Positions 1 through 4,447 are shown, counted from the stretch's first letter. The stretch is 5,391 nucleotides of DNA from an uncultured Bacillota bacterium (GCA_946638265.1 CAMPBN010000090.1:1-5391), one strand, 5' to 3'. Translations and numbers: made by a program. The notes: generated from the sequence alone by a model not told the origin.

Positions 1-148
1 CCCCCTCTTCGCAGAGAAGCAGGAGTGTATTCACGCCGCTGTTAAACTCTTTGCCTTCCAGCGCCTCCTGTGCGAATGTGGTTTTGCCCGCCTCCAGAAA
101 GCCGATAAACATATATACAGGTATTTCTACTTTTTTCGCTTTTAACAT
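1..148 (-). CDS. CobW-like P-loop GTPase, N-terminal part (leaves window)
   Basis: Only the first 49 codons are in the window. The sequence shows a short basic start, a first beta strand (VEIPVYMFIGF) and a Walker A loop GFLEAGKTT at residues 16-24. A second hydrophobic strand follows, ending LLLLCEEG, where CobW proteins normally have the ENEFG-type motif. This arrangement is typical of G3E/COG0523 GTPases, which use GTP hydrolysis to deliver metal ions to target enzymes in the cytoplasm. The ATG at 148 is preceded by AAGAGG (155-160) at 6 bases. The start lies 48 bases after the stop of the neighbouring His-rich CobW gene on the same strand with no terminator between, so the two are probably co-transcribed from the promoter at 1350-1377. 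Another G3E member, such as a maturation factor for a corrinoid or nickel enzyme, cannot be excluded because the rest is missing. Confidence 0.82.
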   Translation of the reverse strand, partial: MLKAKKVEIPVYMFIGFLEAGKTTFAQEALEGKEFNSGVNTLLLLCEEG

Positions 149-196
149 TTGAAACCTCTTCGCGGGCCGCTTTGACACGTCCCGCCGTCCTCTGTT

Positions 197-1315
197 TTAG
201 CCGAGGAACGCAGCTTTGATATTTTCTTTATTCATCTTTGAGCCGATAACGCAAAATCTTCCGGTCAGGCCGGCAGTTGCGCTCTTTCTCACATCAGGCT
301 CGCCCGGTACATAGTCAAACTGAAGCCAGCCGTCCGTGCCGTCCACAATGCCCTTGGCTCTCAGGATGATGCCGTACTTCGCCTCGTCTGTCAGGCTGCC
401 GAGAATCTCAGCCAGGCCCTTTTCGTCAAACTTTCTGGAAGTCTCGATGCCCCATGATTCGAAGATTTCGTCAGCATCGTGATGATGGTGGTGCTCAGGG
501 CAGCAGCAATCTTCTTCGTGCTCGTGATGATGCTCGTGATGACCGTGGTAGCATTCGTCGTGCTCATCGTGATCATGGTGATGATGATGTTCGTGTTCAT
601 CGTCATGGTGGTGATGGCCGCAGCAACATTCTTCATCATGATCGTGGTGGTGATGTTCATGATCATGGTCGTGGTGGTGATGATGCTCTTCGTGCTCCAG
701 TTTGGCCAGTTCGTCAGCCAGAGTGTCGCCGCTTTCCATAGCTTCATGAATCTGCGCTGCGGAAAGCTGATCCCAATCTGTAGTGATGATGGCAGCCTTG
801 CCGTTCAATCCGCGCAGCATCTCCACTGCTTTTTCTATCTTTTCTTCGGATACGCCTGCCACATGGCTGAGGATAACGGCGTTGGCACTTTCAATCTGGT
901 TGTTGAAAAATTCTCCGAAATTCTTCATATACATAGCGCACTTTTTAGCGTCCACTACGGCAATGGTACCGCGAAGCTCCAGTTCATCGTCCACGCCTGC
1001 CACTGCGGCGATGATGTCCGAAAGCTTGCCTACCCCGGACGGCTCGATGATGATGTGCTCAGGATGGTACTGGCTGATTACCTGCTTGATGGACTTGGTG
1101 AAATCTCCCACCAGTGTGCAGCAAATGCAGCCGGAATTCATCTCTGTAATCTCGATGCCGGCGTCCTTCAGGAAATCCCCGTCGATGCCGATGTCTCCGA
1201 ATTCATTTTCTATTAATACGACTTTTTCATCTTTGTAAGCCTCTTTAATAAGCTTTCTGATCAGTGTGGTCTTTCCTGCTCCCAGGAAGCCGGAAAAAAT
1301 ATCTACCTTTGTCAT
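197..1315 (-). CDS. CobW/COG0523 GTP-binding metallochaperone with His/Cys-rich insert
   Basis: This 372-residue protein is a G3E-family GTPase. Visible motifs are the Walker A loop GFLGAGKTT (residues 9-17), ENEFGDIGID (36-45), the family metal-binding CxCC within GCICC (62-66), EPSGVGKL (91-98) and VVDA (120-123). Residues 208-280 form an insert with about 37 His and 7 Cys, including two Cys triplets (230-232, 270-272), and much Asp/Glu. Residues from about 283 to the end match the CobW C-terminal domain (ESWGIETSRKF, then RAKG). Family members bind zinc, cobalt or nickel through CxCC and move it to client proteins; the insert probably stores or captures metal. The usual guanine-specificity NKxD is replaced by SHVAG after strand residues 146-149. 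GGGAGG at 1323-1328 lies 7 bases before the ATG. The metal and the client are not identifiable from the sequence. Confidence 0.93.
   Translation of the reverse strand: MTKVDIFSGFLGAGKTTLIRKLIKEAYKDEKVVLIENEFGDIGIDGDFLKDAGIEITEMNSGCICCTLVGDFTKSIKQVISQYHPEHIIIEPSGVGKLSDIIAAVAGVDDELELRGTIAVVDAKKCAMYMKNFGEFFNNQIESANAVILSHVAGVSEEKIEKAVEMLRGLNGKAAIITTDWDQLSAAQIHEAMESGDTLADELAKLEHEEHHHHHDHDHEHHHHDHDEECCCGHHHHDDEHEHHHHHDHDEHDECYHGHHEHHHEHEEDCCCPEHHHHHDADEIFESWGIETSRKFDEKGLAEILGSLTDEAKYGIILRAKGIVDGTDGWLQFDYVPGEPDVRKSATAGLTGRFCVIGSKMNKENIKAAFLG
476..694 (-). repeat. Low-complexity His/Asp/Cys codon tract inside the CobW gene
   Basis: This stretch is almost wholly built from CAT/CAC, GAT/GAC/GAA and TGC/TGT codons and encodes residues 208-280 of the CobW protein. 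Blocks of four or five His alternate with acidic residues, and two similar sub-blocks (Glu/Asp, a Cys triplet, then a His run) occur at residues 228-237 and 268-279, suggesting growth by internal duplication or slippage. On the opposite strand the same triplets read as long Met/Val/Ile-rich frames, which are artefacts. Confidence 0.85.
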
Positions 1316-1349
1316 TTTTCATCCTCCCTTTCTGTTTTCACGCTCATAT

Positions 1350-1377
1350 ATTATACCACCATTTCGGATTATGTAAA
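1350..1377 (-). promoter_or_regulatory. Sigma-A promoter of the CobW operon
   Basis: On the minus strand there is TTTACA (1372-1377), a 16-base spacer and TATAAT (1350-1355). The -10 is preceded by TGG, giving an extended TGn -10. The expected start is near 1343, leaving a leader of about 28 bases before the ATG at 1315 that includes the GGGAGG site. I see no clear dyad that would suggest a Zur-type or other metal-responsive operator. Confidence 0.75.
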
Positions 1378-1458
1378 CTTTCATCCTTGCGTCTAAATCA
1401 TATGTTTGCCTTCCTTACTTGCTGTTCAAAATAAAATTAAAAAAAATTAAAAAAGTGC

Positions 1459-1486
1459 TTGATTTTTATAAACGCACGTGTATAAT
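1459..1486 (+). promoter_or_regulatory. Sigma-A promoter of the 76-residue protein gene
   Basis: TTGATT (1459-1464), a 16-base spacer and a perfect TATAAT (1481-1486) lie in an A/T-rich stretch. A second TATAAT at 1493-1498 has no good -35 partner. Transcription from the first box would begin near 1493 and produce a leader of about 120 nt. The promoter diverges from the CobW promoter with about 80 bases between the two -35 boxes. Confidence 0.68.
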
Positions 1487-1492
1487 AATTCA

Positions 1493-1611
1493 TATAATAC
1501 TTTATAAATAATTCTGCATATTTATTCGCGAGTGAAGGGCATCGAAAGTGGGCAACATAGCGAAGGGGTATAAACGGAATTTGATGTAATTGAAATTTGG
1601 AGGTACACAAA
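1493..1611 (+). other. Long 5' leader of the 76-residue protein gene
   Basis: About 120 nt separate the expected transcription start from the ATG at 1612. The segment 1525-1571 is more G-rich than its surroundings. It can close with a short stem, TTCGC (1525-1529) pairing with GCGAA (1560-1564), around a purine-rich interior. I checked it by eye against remembered riboswitch cores (purine, c-di-GMP, cobalamin, guanidine, fluoride, ZTP, Ni/Co) and recognised none. GGAGGT at 1599-1604 is the ribosome binding site. A regulatory role is possible but not shown. Confidence 0.35.
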
Positions 1612-1842
1612 ATGAAAACGGCTACTTATATCGACATTACTTTTGAAGAAGGTATTGCAACTCAGATTAACGGAAAAGATTTTAACCAGGAAGGCATCGA
1701 CTGTGTGCTGGGCACTCTCGCCGACGAATACAATATCGGTGCAAGCGACATCCTCAGCAATGCCAAGAAAGCGCTTAAGAATATCAGCGGCAGCATCTGC
1801 ATGAAGATCTGCAACGGCTCCGCTACTCCTTTTGCAGCTTAG
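1612..1842 (+). CDS. Small hypothetical protein, 76 residues
   Basis: I do not recognise this family. The ATG at 1612 follows GGAGGT (1599-1604) at 7 bases; an upstream in-frame TTG at 1597 overlaps that site and is rejected as start. The product begins with alternating hydrophobic residues (MKTATYIDITF), likely a beta strand, followed by an acidic middle part and a helix-like ASDILSNAKKALKNI. It ends with a Cys-containing tail (SICMKICNGSA) in which Cys63 and Cys67 are spaced CxxxC; one further Cys is at residue 31. No signal peptide or membrane segment is visible, so a cytoplasmic protein is likely. The gene stands alone, with a good promoter, long leader, strong binding site and strong terminator, which suggests high or tightly controlled expression. 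A peptide precursor role was considered because of the Cys tail, but no modifying enzyme is next to it. Confidence 0.8.
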   Translation: MKTATYIDITFEEGIATQINGKDFNQEGIDCVLGTLADEYNIGASDILSNAKKALKNISGSICMKICNGSATPFAA

Positions 1843-1873
1843 TTTTATTTTTAAATTGCCAATTTTCTCCTAT

Positions 1874-1914
1874 AAAAAATACGGTCAGGATTTGAATCCC
1901 TTCCGTATTTTTTT
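1874..1914 (+). terminator. Intrinsic terminator of the 76-residue protein gene (bidirectional)
   Basis: An 11-base stem (AAAAAATACGG 1874-1884 with CCGTATTTTTT 1903-1913) encloses a second short stem GGAT (1888-1891) / ATCC (1896-1899) and ends in a run of seven T. The A run on the left arm makes it also usable on the minus strand, where it could stop transcripts coming from about 2100. It lies 31 bases after the stop codon. Confidence 0.88.
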
Positions 1915-1945
1915 CTTTTGGATTTAATTTTCCTTTAAAAGAAGA

Positions 1946-2143
1946 TGAGCCGGATTTCTCCGGTTCACCCCTATTGAGATAAAATAAGTTGGAGTATATT
2001 ATGAATAGGCCCGAAGGCCGCCCTCGCGAATTTTATTCTCTCCCTCTTCAGTTTTACACACGGCAGGCTCTTTGAAAAATCCCCTGTTCCTTTTTACACG
2101 CTCATTATACGAAGAAGCTCGCAACAAAACTGCAAACCGTGTG
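1946..2143 (-). other. Intergenic segment with inverted repeats; possible small RNA
   Basis: No credible gene lies between 1915 and 2187. On the minus strand a TATAAT box occurs at 2104-2109, followed by GAGCGTG and A-rich sequence like that after the CobW promoter, but its -35 is poor. Structural elements are CACACGG (2057-2063) with CCGTGTG (2137-2143), a GGCC-TTCG-GGCC hairpin near 2010-2021, and TGAGCCGG (1946-1953) with CCGGTTCA (1960-1967). The last is followed on the minus strand by TCTTCTTTT, a weak terminator tail. A 61-codon frame at 1999-2184 starts inside the terminator hairpin with TTG and has no binding site, so I do not call it. A small RNA or an interspersed intergenic repeat are both possible. 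Confidence 0.25.
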
Positions 2144-2154
2144 AAAAAACTTTT

Positions 2155-2187
2155 AAAAATTTTAAAAACCTTTTTGCGGAGCAAAAA
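2155..2187 (-). terminator. Terminator of the exonuclease/small membrane protein operon
   Basis: Read on the minus strand, TTTTTGC (2187-2181), a TCC loop and GCAAAAA (2177-2171) form a 7-base stem, followed by GG and then TTTTTAAAATTTTT. It begins directly after the stop codon of the 39-residue protein gene. The stem is A/T-rich and the T run is interrupted, so efficiency may be partial. Confidence 0.62.
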
Positions 2188-2307
2188 TTAATATCCTCTT
2201 ACTCTTCTGTTTCTTGCAAGCGAAACGACATTAAGTGCGATAATGCCGGATCCCAGCGCTAAAATAACTCCGCCAAGTGCGATATTTGCAAGTGTAATTC
2301 CCTTCAT
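2188..2307 (-). CDS. Small single-pass membrane protein, 39 residues
   Basis: The ATG at 2307 is preceded by GGAGG (2314-2318) at 6 bases, and that site lies between this start and the stop of the upstream exonuclease gene (2321), only 13 bases away. The two genes are therefore almost certainly co-transcribed and this one well translated. The product has one hydrophobic segment of about 25 residues (ITLANIALGGVILALGSG then IIALNVVSLA, residues 4-31) rich in Gly and Ala, and a basic tail RNRRVRGY. By the positive-inside rule the C terminus faces the cytoplasm. It is too short for most gene callers. I do not recognise the family. A membrane anchor or regulator linked to the exonuclease is one idea, and a type I toxin-like peptide is another, but no antitoxin RNA is evident. 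Confidence 0.75.
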   Translation of the reverse strand: MKGITLANIALGGVILALGSGIIALNVVSLARNRRVRGY

Positions 2308-2320
2308 GTCGTACCTCCGT

Positions 2321-3400
2321 TTATTTCGTTTGTAGCTCCACTGCCGAAAGCAGGAGCTTCACAAATGCGATAACTGTCTTGTAGGCGACTTTTTCGCCCT
2401 CTGCCACTATTATATATTGATTTTCGCATTGGGGCAAGTCCTTGATTGAATCCGTATCAAAAGAAAATGTTTCCAAATCCAGAAGCTTCAGAGTGTCCAT
2501 CTCATGGCCGGGGTTGACGGATTTTAACGGCAAGGACACCTCGTAGTTCCTAAACCGTCTGTCCATCCTGATTTCGTACGGCTGCTCCGGCGTTTCAAAG
2601 GATTTGAAATCAATCGCATTTTTGCGCTGTATGCCTGAAACAATCAGTTTGTCGCCTTTCAGAGCCATCTTCTTCACGGGCAGGGTTGCAAACGGAAAAC
2701 CTGTCTGCCACATGCCTTTGTAAAGATCCAGCTTTTTTACGATGGGCGCCAGGCGGCAAAGCTGCATGCAGTCGTCGCTGTTGTGAAGGATGATAGTCTC
2801 ACGAATGGCGTCTTTGCCGGGACCCGGTTTGTGTGAAAGATATGCGTAGTAAAGGTTTACGCTGTCTTCGCCTGAGATTTCATCCGTTCTGGTGGGCCAG
2901 AGGCCGTAATACCTTTCGACTGTTTTCTGCTTGAGATTTGGCAAAAGTTCTCTCAGATCCGATGAAGTTTTCAAAAGTCTGTAGAGGTCGAAATTGAAAG
3001 GAAAGCCTTCGCGGCACTCCAAGCGATGCTTTTCGCATCTTTCGAAGAGAAACGGCACATCAAAATGCTCGCCGTTGTAAGTGACGATCACATCCAGTTT
3101 GCGGATTTCTTCCAGATAAGCGGCCAGCAGCGCTTTTTCATCGTCCTTGCTGCCGAAATCGGAAAAGAATTCGTGGCAGGTAAGCTCAGCGCTCAGCATT
3201 TCGCCGGCTTCCCCACTGCCGTTATCGCTCTGTTCCAGGCTTTCCACCACCACCAGGCCTCCCAGAATCACTTTGCATGTTTTTGGAGAAAGCCCCGTGG
3301 TCTCTATATCCAGAAACCCCACCTTTGCATCTCCGAAATATTCGGCGAGCAGGCGGCTTTTTTCCAGGTTTTCGATTCTTTTTTCCACTCTGTGAAGCAT
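2321..3400 (-). CDS. YprB-like DEDD exonuclease / RNase H-like domain protein
   Basis: This 359-residue protein has the three exonuclease motifs of the DEDD superfamily. Exo I is GFLDIETTGL (Asp31, Glu33), Exo II is VIVTYNGEHFDVPFL (Asn109, Asp114) and Exo III is ILHNSDDCMQL with His206 and Asp210 spaced as in DEDDh enzymes. FDLYRLLK (137-144) and NLKQKTVERYYGL (155-167) match the YprB-type branch (COG3359, RNase_H_2). Residues from about 240 onward form a separate C-terminal region of unknown role. Such enzymes remove nucleotides from nucleic acid ends with two metal ions; the substrate of this branch is not known to me. All catalytic residues are present. The ATG at 3400 has AAGGA (3414-3418) 13 bases away, an unusually long spacing implying modest translation. 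The Bacillus yprA helicase partner is not adjacent here. Confidence 0.88.
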   Translation of the reverse strand: MLHRVEKRIENLEKSRLLAEYFGDAKVGFLDIETTGLSPKTCKVILGGLVVVESLEQSDNGSGEAGEMLSAELTCHEFFSDFGSKDDEKALLAAYLEEIRKLDVIVTYNGEHFDVPFLFERCEKHRLECREGFPFNFDLYRLLKTSSDLRELLPNLKQKTVERYYGLWPTRTDEISGEDSVNLYYAYLSHKPGPGKDAIRETIILHNSDDCMQLCRLAPIVKKLDLYKGMWQTGFPFATLPVKKMALKGDKLIVSGIQRKNAIDFKSFETPEQPYEIRMDRRFRNYEVSLPLKSVNPGHEMDTLKLLDLETFSFDTDSIKDLPQCENQYIIVAEGEKVAYKTVIAFVKLLLSAVELQTK

Positions 3401-3430
3401 AATTTACAAATTTTCCTTTTCCGCATCAAT

Positions 3431-3453
3431 ACCGCACGACTGCATCTTGCGGT
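3431..3453 (-). other. Hairpin at the 5' end of the exonuclease mRNA
   Basis: ACCGCA (3431-3436) and TGCGGT (3448-3453) are a perfect 6-base inverted repeat with an 11-base loop. Transcription from the promoter at 3463-3492 should start near 3456, so the stem forms almost at the first nucleotide of the mRNA. Such a stem could protect the message from 5'-end decay or act as an operator; the sequence does not decide between them. Confidence 0.45.
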
Positions 3454-3462
3454 TCTAAAGAT

Positions 3463-3492
3463 ATTTTACCACGAATTTGGATTTAAAAACAA
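3463..3492 (-). promoter_or_regulatory. Promoter of the exonuclease operon
   Basis: On the minus strand there is TTGTTT (3487-3492), an 18-base spacer and TAAAAT (3463-3468) preceded by TGG, an extended -10. The -35 lies inside the T-rich arm of the small-RNA terminator, so polymerase finishing the small RNA occupies this promoter. The leader to the ATG at 3400 is about 56 bases. Confidence 0.6.
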
Positions 3493-3523
3493 AATAGACC
3501 GCAGGGGAGCAGCCTATTTTGTT
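3485..3523 (-). terminator. Intrinsic terminator of the candidate small RNA (and perhaps of the Nudix mRNA)
   Basis: On the minus strand AACAAAATAG (3523-3514) pairs perfectly with CTATTTTGTT (3497-3488). Five further pairs, two of them G-U, extend the stem to 15 pairs and leave a hexaloop TCCCCT (3508-3503). The 3' arm runs into TTTTGTTTTT. The plus-strand reading lacks a T tail, which sets the orientation. Confidence 0.75.
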
Positions 3524-3575
3524 CAAAAGGGGTATTGGGATTAGAGATTAATGAGGTTATCAGGGGGATAACCAC
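3485..3575 (-). ncRNA. Candidate small regulatory RNA, about 91 nt, with C-rich loops
   Basis: This stretch has a complete small-RNA architecture. There is a promoter (3582-3610), an expected start at G3575 and a 5'-terminal hairpin GGTTATC (3573-3567) / GATAACC (3561-3555) with loop CCCCT. A linker of about 31 nt (3554-3524) contains TACCCCTTTTG, and the terminator hairpin carries loop TCCCCT. Three separate CCCCT motifs are thus held in single-stranded positions. Known Gram-positive small RNAs such as RsaE/RoxS use exposed UCCC-type motifs to bind G-rich ribosome binding sites, so a similar action is inferred. There is no start codon with a binding site inside. Alternative roles are the 3' untranslated region of the Nudix mRNA, which has no terminator of its own, or an attenuated leader of the exonuclease gene. 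I do not recognise it as a known RNA family. Confidence 0.55.
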
Positions 3576-3581
3576 AATTAG

Positions 3582-3610
3582 ATTATATAAAATTGCTATG
3601 GCTTATGCAA
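3582..3610 (-). promoter_or_regulatory. Promoter of the candidate small RNA
   Basis: On the minus strand there is TTGCAT (3605-3610), an ideal 17-base spacer and a perfect TATAAT (3582-3587). It sits 50 bases after the Nudix stop codon and points toward the two-hairpin segment and the exonuclease gene. There is no open reading frame directly behind it, which is why a non-coding product is inferred. Confidence 0.72.
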
Positions 3611-3659
3611 TCTTTTTCTCAAAAAAGTGCCATTATGAATTTTAATTTTCAAAAAAATA

Positions 3660-4217
3660 TCACTTGTTTGCGGTCAGTTCCGGATGCTCTCTGAAATAAT
3701 CCTTCAGGAAGTAGGCAGCTACAATGGTTTTGCCGTCGAAAATCCTGCCGTCCCTTACCATTTCCACCATTTCGTCCGGAGTGTATTCTTCCACTTCGAT
3801 GGCTTCATCGTCGTCAAAATGCTGCTCTCCGGGGATCAGGTCAGTGAAAAGATAGGTGTGCATCAGTTCTCCCGAATATCCGATGCTGTTGTAATATGAG
3901 AAAAGAAACTGCACTTTTCCTGCGCTGTATCCTGTTTCTTCCTTCAATTCCCTGATGGCCGCCTCCATAGGATTTTCGCCTTCTTCCAGCTTTCCGGCCG
4001 GGATTTCCAGTGCTGCTTCGCCGGCAGCATATCTGTACTGGCGAACCATAACAATCTTGCCCTCGTCTGTGATGGCGAGCAACCCGACGCCGCCGTTATG
4101 CTCCACGATTTCTCTCGTGGCCTCACCCTTCGGTGCCGTCACTTTGTCCACTCTGAGGTTCAAAATCTTACCCTTATATTTATATTCGCTGCTGATAGTC
4201 TTTTCTTCAAATATCAT
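3660..4217 (-). CDS. nudF: Nudix hydrolase, probable ADP-ribose pyrophosphatase
   Basis: The 185-residue protein carries a complete Nudix box at residues 75-97: G75, five residues, E81, seven residues, R89-E90-L91, then E93-E94, G96 and Y97. The upstream VMVRQYRYAAGEAALEIPAG pattern and the length match NudF-type ADP-ribose pyrophosphatases, which split ADP-ribose to AMP and ribose 5-phosphate in the cytoplasm using magnesium. Glu117 in the SIGYSGE loop fits the catalytic loop glutamate; that loop has SIG where many family members show a P-G pair. I set the start at ATG 4217 because AAGGGAGG (4223-4230) lies 5 bases before it; the frame stays open 40 codons further up, but that part runs through the promoter. 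No terminator is evident after the stop, so the message may continue into the small-RNA terminator at 3485-3523. Confidence 0.9.
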   Translation of the reverse strand: MIFEEKTISSEYKYKGKILNLRVDKVTAPKGEATREIVEHNGGVGLLAITDEGKIVMVRQYRYAAGEAALEIPAGKLEEGENPMEAAIRELKEETGYSAGKVQFLFSYYNSIGYSGELMHTYLFTDLIPGEQHFDDDEAIEVEEYTPDEMVEMVRDGRIFDGKTIVAAYFLKDYFREHPELTANK

Positions 4218-4263
4218 AGTAGCCTCCCTTATCTGCGCTGCTTTTGCGCGATCTCTCCCAAAC

Positions 4264-4294
4264 ATTATACCACAATGCCTGCACTTTTGATGAA
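4264..4294 (-). promoter_or_regulatory. Promoter of the Nudix hydrolase gene
   Basis: TATAAT (4264-4269, minus strand) is preceded by TGTGG, giving the extended TGn -10. The -35 is weak; TTCATC at 4289-4294 is nearest to consensus but at 19 bases. The extended -10 probably compensates. The leader would be about 40 bases. Confidence 0.58.
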
Positions 4295-4447
4295 ATTCGT
4301 GATTTTTTCGCAAAAGCCGAAGTTTATACGAACGCAAATTTGTATACTTATGTGAAAACGTCCGGCAAAGAAGTGGCTATATTGTGGGTTGAAAACTAAG
4401 ATATACTATATTTGCCTGATTTTTGCAAAAAAAGTTGAAATAATGTG
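4295..4447. other. Divergent intergenic spacer, no gene
   Basis: This A/T-rich stretch separates the Nudix promoter from the CarD-like gene promoters. It holds one weak dyad, TATAC (4325-4329) with GTATA (4342-4346), which could be an operator facing the Nudix promoter, but five-base arms are easily due to chance here. No reading frame with a binding site is visible on either strand. Confidence 0.4.

Noticed and set aside
479..1216. Long plus-strand frame rich in Met, Val, Ile and Phe that looks like a membrane protein
   Set aside because: It is the exact antisense of the His/Asp-rich part of the CobW gene; CAT/GAT codons read backwards give Met/Ile/Val. It has no suitable start signals, and the opposite strand has clear protein motifs.
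1525..1571. Possible riboswitch in the leader of the 76-residue gene
   Set aside because: Only a five-base closing stem can be drawn, and no conserved core of a riboswitch class I know is present; kept only as an unexplained leader.
2000..2074. 24-codon plus-strand frame with GGAG 7 bases before its ATG
   Set aside because: It is very short, has no promoter with a plausible -35, and lies in a segment with inverted repeats; the site is probably chance.
1946..2143. 6S RNA
   Set aside because: A long interrupted hairpin is imaginable, but I could not match the conserved central bubble and closing stem of 6S RNA.
1999..2184. 61-codon minus-strand frame
   Set aside because: It starts with TTG inside a terminator hairpin, has no ribosome binding site and no recognisable domain.
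3026..3544. 172-codon plus-strand frame
   Set aside because: It lies antisense to the exonuclease gene, whose catalytic motifs are intact, and runs through the promoter and small-RNA region.
4218..4337. 40-codon N-terminal extension of the Nudix protein
   Set aside because: The extension runs through the TATAAT box at 4264-4269 and has no binding site, while ATG 4217 has AAGGGAGG at 5 bases.
4325..4346. TATAC/GTATA dyad in the divergent spacer
   Set aside because: Five-base arms in A/T-rich DNA occur often by chance and the dyad does not overlap a promoter box.
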